From assembly GCA_905250125.1 (NCBI GenBank), contig CAJNOL010000158.1, positions 158,949 to 222,948 on the forward strand: a stretch of 64,000 nt of DNA, written 5' to 3'. The translations under genes were made by a program, and so were the position numbers. The notes below the pieces were generated by a model, which saw only the letters and a list, made by a program, of their open reading frames with translations, did no database searches and was not told the origin of the DNA. Below, one piece after another: positions 11,601 to 22,990 of this stretch. The stretch's first letter is position 1; each line of letters begins with the position of its first letter. This DNA comes from Rotaria sordida. Lineage: Eukaryota > Rotifera > Eurotatoria > Philodinida > Philodinidae.

Positions 11601-14428
11601 GACTCGGTGTTCAAAAACTATCCAACCAGTTAGAACAAAAAAAAAATGATATTCATTCGTTGAACTAAAAATTTGTTTTTAGATTTAATATGAATAAGTT
11701 TTGAAATAGTTTTCTCTAAGTCAAGACTATGGATCGGGACTGAGATGAAAAAAAAATTTGGTCCTGCACATATCAGAGACCGACACGGGGTACTTTTTTT
11801 TGCCCTGTCCTGTCCTGGCACTGATACTTGAAATTTTTCGTTTTCCTGTCCTGTCCTCAGGGCAGGGCTGGACAAGACAGGGCAGGACAGAACGGTCTGA
11901 AGAGTTTTAGATTGGTTCTATGTTCCGAAACAAAACTAATAACCTGAAGAAGATTTAAAGGCACTTTTTCTTTTCATTATACATACTTTAAATCATTTCA
12001 AAAATGCTACAAGATACTAATGACTATATTCAAATGAAAATAGAGTACCAACTAGTCAATATCAATAAATATACAATGAAAAACGTTGAATATGTAAGTG
12101 AAATCCACAAAAACAAATGAAAATGTTCAACGTAATAAATGAAATTAAAAAAGCAGACATATACGGTAGTCTCTGTTTTTGCTATCAAGATAGATAATCT
12201 GGCTATTGTATTCTTTCTTTGTTCTTCTTTCTGTTTCTATTCTATTCAGATAAAACAAATGATAGTTCGAGATGAATCGTAAAAATTGTCGCTAAGATAT
12301 ACAATGGATGAAATATACACGTGATTGACTTACAGCGACGCCTCATGTGACTGTACAAATGATTGAAAATTTTGCCTGATAGTATATAACTTGAGAATTA
12401 ATAATGATTCACCAGGGAAAAATAACATGCCATGTCCTGCCCTGTGCCATGGTATAGACGCCCTGCAAGGCGATCAGGGGAGGACGAAAAAAAAAACTTT
12501 GCCCTGTGGGACAGGACAGGACAACAGGACAGTCCTGTCCTGATGTCGGTCTCTGGCACATATCATATTTTGAATAAATGTAGAATTCATATCAGTAATT
12601 TTTTTTCTTTTTAGAAAATTCTTCTTAAAATCAATGAACGTGAAATAAAATATCAAACTGTCATACGTGAATTAGTTAAACGATATATAATGAAACGACA
12701 ACAAAAAGATCAAACTGAAGGTGTAACAGAAGATGATTTAAATGAAATAAAACAAGATGTATCAGCATTTCGGTAAAAAAAAGAAAGAGAACTTTTTGTT
12801 TTTGTTTTTTTTAAATGAATCAATTTGATTTTTAGTTTTGAACTATTAGAAATTTTAAGTATTAATGGATTTAAAGTTCAATCATTAAAGAAAAATCCAG
12901 GTTAGTAGATTTAAAAAAAAAATTTTTTTTCATATTTTAAAAAAAAAATTCATATAAACATAGATACAGGCAAATTTGAACCAGTTGAGGAATCCAAAAG
13001 ATGTGAGAAAAATAAATTTATTTGAATCCCTTTTTGCTGTGATTGCATGTGTTTGAAATATTTTTTTTCTTTCTCTCTCTCTCTCGCTCTCTCTCTTGTC
13101 GTTAAAAATCATCTTCTTTTTTTGTTTTTTAATTTTCTATAGCTGCACGTGTTGGTCGAAAACGAGGCAAAATGAATTTAGAAAAAACTATTAATAAAAG
13201 TATGTTTAATATGTCATCAGCTATACGTAATGCAAATCCATTAGCACCAACTGATCCTATTAAAACTGATCCTTATGAACATCATGATTCATTATCAACA
13301 CCAATTTCATCAATACTTTCAAATCCAAAACAAAAATTAGCAACACAATTTAAACGTGCTCTTACAATAATTACACAACGAAATGATCAATTAATTGATT
13401 CACCAATGGCTTCATCACCACCATCAGTACCACAACAAACAATAAGTACTGACAAACTTTTCGATTTAACACCTTTAAATGAAGAATCAATACAAACAAA
13501 AGATAAACTTAATAATTTAAGTCATATATCAACAATAACATCAAAATCACAATCATTTACATATAATAAACCTCAACAACATATATGTTCATCAGCAAAT
13601 GAAATTTTAACACGTAGTAATAATAATAATAATTCAAATAGTCCATCATCAGCTACTATAATTTCAATGGATTCACCTATAATACGATCAAATCATCCAA
13701 ATAGTAGTAATTCATCATCACGTTTAGTTAAACAAAGTTTACAACAAATACATGCATCAATTTTACAAACAATGCATCAACAACCATCATTATCACCACC
13801 TACAACATCATCATCAACAACATTAAGTCCAACATTAACATCATCATCAACAATGGGTACAGGTGAAGTGGCCATTTTGGAAACTATATTGTAAACTTAT
13901 TATATCAGAGTCCCTATTTTGTTTACACACATATCATATACATTGCACTAAGCTATTATATGTATATACACACATACACACATGCACATTCATCAGCACA
14001 CCTTCCGTATTTTATCGTCGTTCGTCGATATTCTATTCTACGTAAATATTCGATATGTAAGTGTCTTTATGTATATATATATTATTTAGAAAAAAAAGAA
14101 GAAACATGATGAAACTATGTAGACGTTGAGAAATTTTATAAGAAAAATTTATCTAGTCGTTTATTTCAAGTTACACTTCAGATGTGTTTTTTTCTCTCTC
14201 TCTCTCGTAAATTTGCTGAGAAAATTTCAAAATTTATATGTTTAATTAAATCATGTAGTAAGATTATTAAATATGATATTTCTAAAAGATTTAATTCTGT
14301 TATTTGTTTTTCCTGTTTTAGGATATTATCATTTATTACGCGAAGCTCGTGCACCAATGGCATCACCTGATCCTCTTTCACTGACATCTGAAGAAGGTTC
14401 AAATGCGCCTGATATAGAAATCTTATAA
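2610..14428 (+). CDS. TRPC: TRPC-type (canonical TRP) cation channel, 21 exons, 1236 aa
   Basis: Exons read by hand: 2610-2808, 3648-3785, 3863-3964, 4040-4125, 4675-4776, 4874-4981, 5287-5343, 6094-6208, 7747-8156, 8226-8460, 8639-8748, 8805-8879, 8932-9015, 9908-10356, 10435-10630, 10700-10731, 10788-10950, 12615-12772, 12836-12900, 13143-13862, 14322-14428 (3711 nt; all phases agree). The family product is a non-selective, Ca2+-permeable plasma-membrane channel downstream of phospholipase C. N-terminal ankyrin repeats lie at about 67-302. An HxxxCxCxxC zinc motif (H310, C314, C316, C319) is followed by the TRP_2 region and hydrophobic segments from about 450 to 820. The pore helix has LFWGTFGL near 765-772, and the TRP box EWKFARAKLW lies at 828-837. 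A basic coiled-coil-like stretch (about 890-925) and a long Ser/Thr/Gln-rich tail follow. The start at 2610 ([14 protein letters not shown]) is preferred over an in-frame ATG at 2535 that would add a Tyr/Ile-rich stretch. Class assignment is firm; the subtype is not. Confidence 0.95.
4675..5343 (+). other. Three phase-0 cassette-like exons inside the TRPC ankyrin region
   Basis: The exons at 4675-4776 (102 nt), 4874-4981 (108 nt) and 5287-5343 (57 nt) all begin and end in phase 0 and are multiples of three. Any combination could therefore be skipped without a frameshift. They encode a polar, low-complexity insert (for example [11 protein letters not shown] and a run of six Thr) between ankyrin-like exons 3/4 and 8. 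Their donors (GTAAG, GTGGG, GTAGG) vary in strength, which fits optional use. Alternative splicing is an inference. Confidence 0.6.
7289..7366. repeat. Dispersed repeat copy A (TRPC intron 8)
   Basis: The segment shares an ordered series of blocks with 48747-48825: TAAA, AGGAGA, CCAA, TTCGGA, CAC, CGA, GCT and AATAAAA. Both copies lie in introns, of the TRPC gene and the 757-aa gene. It is probably a short non-autonomous element or a fragment of one. The family is unknown. Confidence 0.5.
8480..8599. mobile_element. About 120-bp miniature inverted-repeat element in TRPC intron 10
   Basis: The 178-bp intron between 8460 and 8639 is mostly filled by a segment that starts GGGGCGTAACTTA and ends TGAGTTACGCCTC, near-perfect inverted termini. 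It is less AT-rich than the neighbouring introns, which average about 60 bp. A MITE insertion explains the oversize intron. The superfamily cannot be told from these ends. Confidence 0.6.
9711..9845. repeat. Fold-back repeat family F1, copy 1 (TRPC intron 13)
   Basis: The left arm (GTTAAATAGCTTTTCGATCG) and the inverted right arm around 9822-9842 pair with mismatches. The same arm consensus, TCAAATC-CTTTTCGA-CGA followed by ATTTGAT, appears at 11055-11350 and 40200-40525. This copy is short and has lost the central hairpin seen in the second copy. Confidence 0.65.
11055..11350. repeat. Fold-back repeat family F1, copy 2 with perfect central hairpin
   Basis: Nearly the whole element is an imperfect palindrome with arms of about 130 bp. 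At its centre is an exact 13-bp stem: AAGCTGTGGTTCC at 11194-11206 pairs with GGAACCACAGCTT at 11221-11233. It lies in TRPC intron 17 (10951-12614), just upstream of the hAT-type element. Confidence 0.75.
11774..12555. mobile_element. Non-autonomous hAT-type element with 8-bp target duplication
   Basis: The ends are exact inverted repeats: CAGAGACCGACA at 11774-11785 and TGTCGGTCTCTG at 12544-12555. They are flanked by the direct 8-bp duplication GCACATAT at 11766-11773 and 12556-12563. An 8-bp duplication with termini beginning CAG is typical of the hAT superfamily. Both subterminal regions carry many degenerate copies of CCTGTC/GACAGG, conspicuous GC-rich patches that could be transposase-binding repeats. 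There is no transposase ORF inside, so it would have moved in trans. It lies in TRPC intron 17, in a position that leaves the splice sites intact. Perfect ends suggest a recent insertion. Confidence 0.88.
13070..13097. repeat. CT-rich microsatellite
   Basis: A CT repeat with one CG interruption in the intron before TRPC exon 20. It forms part of that intron's pyrimidine-rich 3' half. Confidence 0.85.
13863..14321 (+). other. Optional last intron of TRPC giving two alternative C-termini
   Basis: Reading through the donor at 13863 (ACAG|GTGAAG) gives a short tail ending EVAILETIL with TAA at 13892-13894. Splicing to the acceptor at 14321 (TCCTGTTTTAG) adds an in-frame exon ending SNAPDIEIL with TAA at 14426-14428. 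Both tails end in hydrophobic residues resembling PDZ-ligand termini. The spliced form is used for the CDS call because both splice sites are good. Confidence 0.6.
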
Positions 14429-17102
14429 CTTCGATGAAAACGACGATTATTTTATGTGATATATTTTTCATTCTTTTCTCTTATTAACAAAAGTATATGT
14501 TGGTTCTTATATAGTAGCAATCCATGATGCCTCTATTTCTCTTAATATGTGTCTTTTGTGTATGTATGTGTGTATGTATATGTGTGCTGTGTCATTTTGT
14601 GAGTCGCCCATTATCAGATAATGTATCTAGTATTATAAGCATAGATTCAATATACATCTTGTGTGTTTCGTTCTGTTTTTTTCCTGTGTTTTGGATCTCT
14701 TTGTAAAGGGCTTCTTTTTTTTTCTTGAAAACACAAAAAAAGAATTATTTTCAAAATATGTTTATATAAAGAAATTGACAATTTAATGATTTAATAAGCG
14801 TAGTCATATGAAGAAAAAAAACAGAAGAGTTTTGTATTGATTTAATAATAATAATAAGAAGAAGATAAGTATAGGAGCTATTTCTGAATTTTTATAAATA
14901 TTAATCAGTTAAATCCGTATTGAAATAGACCTTTACCAGTGGATTTTCTTCTTGTTATTGAATATAAAAAAAAATAGAAGAGAAATTTGATTGAAGATAT
15001 TGGACAATAATCAATCTATAGATTTTCAGAGATTTGAGATGAATCACACTGTTTATTTGAGTGATAAAAGTCATTGGAAAATATTTGAAAAACTAATGTA
15101 AATATAAGCTTTTACTGTTTATTAAACAAAAATAAATAAAAGAAAATATAGATAATATCTAGGGAACTTCCTCTCCAGGGTTTTTGAAGAATGATTCATC
15201 AGAAATATATGAAATTTTCAGAGTAGACAGATCTTGATGATTGAAGTGAAAGTTGTCATATACTTCAAGTTCCTAAATACTTCCTTCTAGGCAATATCTG
15301 ACTCGCAAAGGCTAAAAATCGCTCTGCTTTCTCAGACTCTCAACACTGTTTGAAGTCCCTACTTTTTTTCAGTTTCTTTTTATCTCATTCCATTCAAATA
15401 AAAAGATCAAAATACGAAGCGTGTATCTCTAAAAAGACACGTTTTTTTCTATTAGAGCTTTTTAGTAAAATCAATAGCGCAGTATTTTTAACAAGTGTTC
15501 CGGTATGTATCGAGACTTTTTCTCTTGAACTAAAGTGATTGAAAACTAGCTGTGTTCAACGATGTTAGAAGTCCAGGATCTATGCTATTAACACCTTTAG
15601 ACATCATCATTAGGAGAACGTTGCATACAAAGAGTAATAGCAGTGCGAGTTTTTCTCCTAGTGATTTCAAGTGTTGGGTTTTATAAAAGGATTAACTAAC
15701 AACGAAGAGCTCTTATATGGTATTTGACAGAGAAAATTTCGAAGCTCTATTAGCGATAAAAAATCTAAAATCTAAAAAATTTTGATTTTAACATCCGAAA
15801 ACGAAGGGCTCTTAAATTATCTTTCATCGACTAATTGATGCATATTTATTGTCAGACAAGAACATATTTTGAACAAAACAAATAACAACTAGAAATTCTT
15901 CTTAAACTTCTTTTTAATAATTATTTCAAAAAAATCTTGAAAACAAATCAAATTGAACTTTCGAAATATTTTATTTCATTATCTATACGAGAAAATATGT
16001 TACCATCTGTTGAAAAACATATGGAATAAAATTTTCTAATTTATATAGAAAATCATATGAATTATTGAGATATTAACATTGTAATAATAATTTTAGAAAA
16101 TGAACACATTATAATAATGTCTATTGAATTATTTCACGGTGCCATAAAAATTTATTGATATTTGCCACATAATAATCATTGATAATGATTATTTTAAATC
16201 TATTATTACTGCCAGGATAGAATAACATACACAAAGATTTTCCTTAGTATATGCGTAATAGCATATTATGTGATAAATAACTACCAATTATTAGTCGATA
16301 ATTATAGCATAAGACTTAGATGTAAATGTAAACTGACAATGTTATAGATGCAGCTTACTGATATATAATAATTATATAAAACATGCTTGTTAATTGATGT
16401 TTGTTGATAATTTTTATTTAGGATTTTTCATTATTCAAAATTTTTATAAGGTTTAGATGATTTATTTATGCGTTAGTAAAATAAATTCACTACGAACATG
16501 AATTATTGAATGCTACAAGAACATGTGTTTTTTGTATGTTGATAATAAATTTATTTACTCAAGATGTTTTTATTTCAAACTAAAATAATTTTCGGAAATT
16601 TTCCAGTTAGAAGAGTTTTTTCTGTTGATTAAAATAAAATTTTTCTTTTGCTTTGATAATTTTCATAACATATTTCTATATTATTGTTTGTATTCTCATA
16701 AATTTCTTGAATAAAATATTAAAAATGCTTTTGGGTCATTACATTTATACTATACGCTACAAACTATTCAAGTTTCTTTCGTTCAATAGTTCTCTTTTGA
16801 TTTCGAAAATATTTTTGATATCAAATCCAATAATTACAGCACGTAATTATTAGTATATTAAATCCTCAATGAAACATGAACAAACACATGAAATAAGCAT
16901 CTATAAAACGACAAATGCACGTATAACATTTATATATTTAAAACCAAAAAAAAAGAAATCAAAGTATTTCTAATTGTGATTTTTGTTTTTTATTGTTACT
17001 AACGTTTATAATCCAAATAATTGTATCGTTCAAACATATCTATAAAAATAAAAATAAAATGATTTATTGAAATCATTTTTTCTTTTTTCTTTTTTGAATA
17101 AT
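14429..17102. other. Intergenic region between TRPC and the secreted-protein gene
   Basis: Very AT-rich. No exon chain is recognised on either strand. It contains the TRPC 3' UTR, with a possible AATAAA context around 15130, and the 3' UTR of the minus-strand gene at its right edge. The part from 15150 to 15850 is more complex and may be old repeat DNA, but no partner was identified. Confidence 0.5.
17063..17068 (-). promoter_or_regulatory. Polyadenylation signal AATAAA of the secreted-protein gene
   Basis: TTTATT on the plus strand gives AATAAA on the minus strand, about 35 nt past the stop codon. The position fits a canonical cleavage signal. Confidence 0.55.
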
Positions 17103-17610
17103 TCAGATTTCAGTGAATAAATCATACAGAACTGGACAATTACAAGAACGTACTCGTATTTGTCCAGCTCTGATTTGATAAATAGTTTAACTTTTATTGA
17201 AATCGATCTAATCTTATTTTTGATTCTTTACCTCGTAATGTTTCATCATAATCTTCATTCGATTGATCAATATCACGACGCCAATGCTTTAATTGTGCCA
17301 TTGTTTCATAATATTGTTTCATCTAGAATTTTAATAAGTAAATTTTCAATAATAAAGAGAAAAAAAAGAATAACAAAATCTTTATTCTATCTTACTCGAT
17401 TTGAATATCGATCTCCAGAATTTTGTGAATGAAATTTTATAGGACGTTCTGCTACTAAAATCAACAACATCAATCATCTATTAATTCTAGATCAAGTGAA
17501 TACATACTTGGTAAATCACTAAATAATGGATATGAATTACATTTCGATAAAATAATAAGAAGTACATTTACAATAATACTTAAAATAATAAAATGATGAC
17601 TGTGAACCAT
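17103..17610 (-). CDS. Small secreted protein of unknown function, 105 aa, 4 exons
   Basis: Minus-strand exons are 17610-17508, 17454-17396, 17322-17232 and 17167-17103 (318 nt, all phases consistent). The introns are 53, 73 and 64 nt. The protein starts MVHSHHFIILSIIVNVLLII, a classic signal peptide with a hydrophobic core at about 7-21 and likely cleavage near CNS|YP. The mature part is about 79 aa, hydrophilic, with Arg/Asp-rich stretches (LKHWRRDIDQ). It ends GQIRVRSCNCPVLYDLFTEI, carrying two cysteines in a CxC motif. It could be a secreted peptide hormone precursor or another extracellular peptide. No classical dibasic-Gly-amide cassette is visible and no family was recognised. The last acceptor has two AG choices; the second, CAGAG|CT, keeps frame and gives an early stop. 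Confidence 0.72.
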
Positions 17611-18460
17611 TTCTATTGTATTAAAAGTATTAGTAGGATATTTCTTAAGATTGTCTTTATTTAATATTTATATATCTATAATTGAAATAGTTTTATTTTC
17701 TCGTTTTTTTTCTTGACAAGCAGATACAACTAATGCTGACTGATTATTTAATATAGATAACTGTTATAGTCTGTCTGGCATTTCCACCCACTTATTCAAT
17801 CATCTTACATCTTGTCGAAATGAAGCTTAGAATAGACAAGCCATTGTATGTTAGATAAAAAAAACAAAAATAACAAAGTAACTACGATGTCATTTCTATA
17901 CTTTGACAAAAACATAAAACATATGGCCATGTTAATTAATATCAAAGGGAAATACTATGAGTCATAATTTGAAGAGGCGTAGGTTTATTAATAAATAGTG
18001 ATATGAAAGAAACAAAGAAATCAATTATTTTCAACAAGACTATGTTTTCGTTGGCTAGTATGTCTATTTATGAGCGACACTTTTGTTTGCATGACTTCTT
18101 ATTTTTTTTTTTTTTTTTCTTCAATCAATCAAATAAAGAATGGTATTTTCATTAATTTTACGTCACCTTCTTCTTTTCTATCTTTAATAATAAACATGAA
18201 ATCAAATATTGAAATCATTATGAATATTGTATTACATTGTCTTTTTCAAAGCTAAAAGAACCTATGTCAGAAACTGGAATATATCTTCTATGACATTGAC
18301 TATAAAGATTGATTGTCAAAGTATCAATTATAAATTTACTAATTTACATACGATAAGAATTAACGAGGAAAATCATTCAAGTGATAAATTGCTTTTTAAA
18401 TTGAGACTATACCGATTATGTCATAGAACGACATGAGCTATGAATATTCTGGAAAGAGTT
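17611..18460. other. Upstream region of the secreted-protein gene
   Basis: AT-rich, without a recognisable exon. It probably includes the minus-strand promoter of the secreted-protein gene. The short open frames here have no coding character. Confidence 0.4.
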
Positions 18461-18855
18461 CATGCCGTTAGGTTATTGGTGTGGACATGTTGCACTTTTA
18501 CGGTGCATGTCATAGTTATAGAAAAACTGATTTTCAAGTTTCGATCTGAAACTTTGCATAGAAACAGAGAATAGGTTTTTTTTCTGAATGTTTCAGATCT
18601 TGTTGTTGTTGTTCCTATTCTAAAATACAACTATGACAATAGTGTATCTTTTACATCGCTCATATATAACGATAGATTTGATGTTCTTATTTGAGAATAG
18701 AAACAAATCGAAAGACTTCAAACTGTTCTCGTTAAGGTGTGTCTCTATGCAAAATTTCAAATCGCAATTCAAAAATCAGGTTTATTGTTACCACGGCATT
18801 CATTTACAACATACTATACAAGTGCAATTTTTCCGTAGCAATAACCTAAAGGCAT
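18461..18855. repeat. Fold-back repeat, about 395 bp
   Basis: The left end, ATGCCGTTAGGTTATTG (from 18462), is mirrored by CAATAACCTAAAGGCAT at the right end. Inner blocks such as GAAACTTTGCATAGAAAC and its inverted partner GTCTCTATGCAAAATTTC also pair. Arms are about 120 bp and diverged. It lies directly 5' of the hAT transposase remnant and may be part of the same decayed element, though this is not proven. Confidence 0.6.
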
Positions 18856-18991
18856 AAGCGGCACGTCATAGTAGCGAGGAGGAGCAATTTCTACCTCTAC
18901 AGAAAACTAATGGTAGCAATAAAACATTATTGCTATGCCTAATAACCCATATTCCGATAGTTGTTAGAAGAACGTTTATGCACTATATGAC

Positions 18992-19255
18992 TTGTATTAT
19001 TTTCTTCTGAGGCTCTACTTTCAGCATATATCAATTTCAGTTAATACATATGAATGTGAACGAAGTTTGTCTTCGTTAAAAAGACTTAAAACATACATTT
19101 GTAACACAACAGGCCAAGAGAGATTATTAAGTTTATCTGTAATAAACATTGAATGTAGTTTTGACATTGATTTAAATACTATTGTAACTGAATTTGTATC
19201 GAAAAACAAAAATAGAACAAAAAAAATTTTTGAAATTATTAAATATAAGTTTTGA
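18992..19255 (+). pseudogene. hAT transposase C-terminal remnant
   Basis: An open frame encodes the hAT C-terminal dimerisation region: after YYFLLRLYF comes NTYECERSLSSLKRLKTYI, then GQERLLSLSVINIE and a D-L-N-T-I-V-x-E-F segment. This follows the family pattern CERSFSxLKxIKxxLR...M/QERLxxLxxLxIE. Only the last 87 residues or so are present and no upstream transposase domain is readable, so it is a truncated fossil. Its presence supports past hAT activity in this genome, relevant to the non-autonomous element at 11.8 kb. Confidence 0.85.
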
Positions 19256-22199
19256 AATAGAAAACTTATTATTATTATTGATTTAAAAAATTTATTGCTA
19301 CTTCTAGAAGCTTTAGCATGCACCATCAATATCTAAAGATATGAACTCTTTTCAAAATATTCATAACTCGTCTGAGTCTACATAATGCAAAGAGTCTCGA
19401 CACAAAAGTGATTTATCAGTTTCTCGTAAGAGATATTGGAAGCATTACTTTTTGGACTTTTAATTATTCTTAAGTACCGAAAAATATGAATAATATATAT
19501 TAAGGGTCAAGAAGATTTCTTAAAAAAAACTGTTTCTAACTTATTAAATTATTTATTTATTATGAAGAATATGAATTGAACTCTTCAACATGCGACAATT
19601 TCTATTTACGTAGCTTAACTGGTTTCAATCATCCAATTGCTTTCATATAAACCAGAACTTTGATAAGTTCTTTTGACATAATCTAATTTCAATGAAAATC
19701 TAATTTTGTCCTATTCATTGGTTTCTATTTCGAGTCTTCAAGTATGCGGAAATGGAACTGTTAGAAACCTAGTGCTTAGATAAAATCAACTATTCAATAA
19801 TTCCTTTTCATATTAAAAAAAAACTCAATATGAAATTCAGTTTACATGAGAAGAACTAAGTTCGAAAATTTTTTTTTTTGAATCAATTCTTCGAATTTAT
19901 TGAATTAAAAGCTGTTATACACTTAATCGGAGTACTATACTGATAATCATATTATAATACTTGTCATAAGAGACATATGCAAATCTATATTGAATAATGG
20001 AAATATTTTTATGTCTGGCATAGACAGCTTTGACTATGGATTTAATGTTTTCTATTGTTTAAAAAAGAAAAATATGATGATAAATAAATAAATATTCATC
20101 TTCATTTTTGTTTCATTGTAATCAAAACATATGATCATAAATTTATTATATTTCAATATTATTCTCAATGATATGAAATCCTTTTTTGTTTACATTTCTT
20201 ATTCTCACAATCAAAAAAGCTTTCATTAAATTCAAGTTCTAAATATCAAAAAAAGAACATTGAAGATTATTTTTAATACTTAGGATTGACTAAAATTTCT
20301 AACAATACTGAATTAAAAATAAAAAGATATTTTTAATTTAATTTTATTAAATATTCAAAATAATGATCGTAATTATTTTTACAAAGTTCCATTCTTTGTA
20401 GCTGCTTTTTTAAACTCTACTTTCCTAGTAGATAAACATGTTACTTTTTGAACAAAATTAGTTTTAAAAAAATTGTGTCTTATTTTCTATGTAATTTGTT
20501 CTCTTTGTACAACTTTGTTTAGCATCAAAATTCTTAATGTCAAAAAAAAAAAATAACCAATTGTTTTCCAAAAAAAAAAAGAATTAATAAAATTTAATGC
20601 TGTCCAAATACATACATTTTGTAAACATGAAATCACAGTGTGAATTCAATTGTACAGAGATAAAAGTGTCTATGTTCTATCGCTACAAAGTTATGATTAC
20701 TTGAAGAGTAATATCTTTGCGTTAAGAAAGATATATATATATATTTGATAGAAAAATTAGTACATATATTTTAATAAGAGGTATGTGTATTCTATTCCTA
20801 TGAATTGGCTGTTAGATAAAAAAAAAGAATTTTATTAAGTAATAAATCTCTGTCTCACACTGAAAATGAATTACATTTTGTAAACAAGCAATGTCAATCC
20901 TCTATTATTACAAACTGGCTGCATAAAAAGTGCATATGATTAGTAAAAAGCAATCTGTTCCTCTATTCTTATGTATTTACAGCCCAATAACAAAGAAAGA
21001 AAATATCTCTCTATCTCCAAAAATTGAATATTAAACGTAGTGATGGATTTGAGGGGTGATCGCTTTCTTCCGAAAAGATTTTTCTTAATAGAAAAAGACT
21101 TAAAAATAAGCTGATAATAATTTTCATGAGTTTCAAAATATATTCTTTGATCTTGATCGCCCTCTTCTCCACTGAAACACACTCATCATAAAAACCCAAA
21201 ATCCTCTTCAACTGATTAAATAGAGAAAAATGAACTTACATTAAAAAAGAACTATTCATGTTCCTATTTTCATGAATTGAGTATTCAATAGGAAAAATGA
21301 TATATATATATATATGATGTAAGATGTATCTATTTTCTATTACTACAAATTAACTATGTGTAAGAAAAAAAAAGGATAGACTTCTGTTAACCAATAAGCT
21401 GACGTTTTCTGTCATTATGTGGTTACTGGAAGTAGGGTTATAAGTGTTGCGTTGATACTCTGTTTGGATAATGCTTGTCAAACTCACCTATGATAATAAT
21501 TTCTATTTGAGAAATGAAATATTTATCAACTGATCTATTGCTCGTAGAAAGTAACTTTCGAATTCAATATCAATCTAAATGTATTTTTTTATATTTTGAT
21601 TAAATATATCCGAAAGTATATAGCTGTTTAATTATACTAAAATATTTGCTACGATGAATGTTTGCACCTACATGTCGATATGGAGTAGACGTATAGCATT
21701 CATCTATAGTAGATTTCATAATTTTTCTCAGAATTATAACTAGTATGAATTCCACTTTTGGGGATTTAGAACCCTTTCCTTCGTGCATTAATTCCTCATT
21801 ATAATCTGAATTACAAAAAAATATATTAGACAAATTGCACTAACTCAATTGAAATAAATATTTTTAGCATTAGAATAAATTATAGAAAGAAAAAAAAAAG
21901 AATGGATATCTATCACTCTGGTTAAAGTAAATAGCTAATAAAAGTGAATTCTCAAAGAAAAACTGAATCTAATTTGGTATAAAAAAAGTTGAGTGAAAAA
22001 TTTTAGCCCATAGATGCTCAAACTTTTGAGATACCATGGACAATTTTTGATTACAATAATTTTTTAACCAATTTTCTGTATAAATGTAACTCAGTTGTAC
22101 ATACAAATGGATAAAAAAAAGCAGTAAAAAATCGATATGTCTGTCCGCCTGGAATTCTGAAATGTTATTTAACTATTTTGGAAACCACACGAGTCAATG
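19256..22199. other. AT-rich intergenic DNA between transposon remnants
   Basis: No exon chain was found on either strand. It contains poly-A/T tracts and short TA microsatellites (for example 20731-20742 and 21301-21314). The sequence AAGAAAGATATATA/TATGATATATATA recurs near 20726 and 21297 together with similar flanks (a TCTATT-x-CTAT run), suggesting faint local duplication. Nothing else is supported. Confidence 0.45.
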
Positions 22200-22990
22200 A
22201 TTCTTCATTTTGTTTGATCCAATCAATTACTCTTGATAGACTCATTTAACCAAAAATGACATGGCATTACGTCTGATGACAGTAGTTAATGCTGCATTAT
22301 ATTGACATCTTCTTGTGTTACATAATTAATAACATCTGAATGAGTATGAACTCGGGCATTGTCATGAAGCAATTTTACACTTTTCGCATCCGATGACTTT
22401 CTTTATTTACATATGGCATTGACAACAGGTTTGAGGCAATACTCAAGATAATAGTTGTGATATAGTCTTGCCTTTATCTACACTATGTATAAGAACAGAA
22501 CTATATGATTTAAAGAATATCGAAAATGAAGTTTTTGTTGTTCAAATTTATTTTGGTGAACAATAGTCGTTGGTGATTCATCTTCACTAGTCCAGCTTGT
22601 GTTAGTTAATTTGCGTCCAACTTGCCTATGATTTCTTACCTGTAATAATATTACATAATCATAAAATTTCACGAAATTTTTGCGAGAAGTTCTAATTTAT
22701 TCCTGCTTTTCTTCATCATTGAGTTTATGAGACACCAGACGTCATCTTCGAATAATCAAGGATTACTCGCTCTATTGTACCATAAGAGAGAAGTTTCAGC
22801 TATATAAGTTGAATGTAGATCACTGTTGATAACCTGTCATGCTAGTCCAATATTTACATTTGTCAGCTCGGAAATCAGACGATTAAATCAAAGATCATCA
22901 TTAATATCTTCTCTTCCTTGAAATTGTTCGATATGATGGAGCATGAGATTCCAATGCTATCGTAAGTTCCTCATGAATTCTCTTCGTATC
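22200..22990 (-). pseudogene. Mariner-family transposase remnant
   Basis: The minus strand, across several frames, keeps successive mariner landmarks. Near 22960-22910 a helix-turn-helix-like RTDTKRIHEELTIALES segment is followed by SYRTISR. Near 22790 comes GTIERVILDYSKMTSGVS. A WTSEDESPTT segment lies near 22590. The catalytic block VKLLHDNARVHTHSDVIN (22380-22327) matches the family HDNARPH motif, and SSDVMPCHFWL (about 22284-22252) corresponds to YSPDLAPCDFWLF. Frameshifts and stops separate the blocks, so no functional transposase is encoded. The aspartates of the last motifs survive, but the proline of HDNARPH is Val. Confidence 0.85.
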
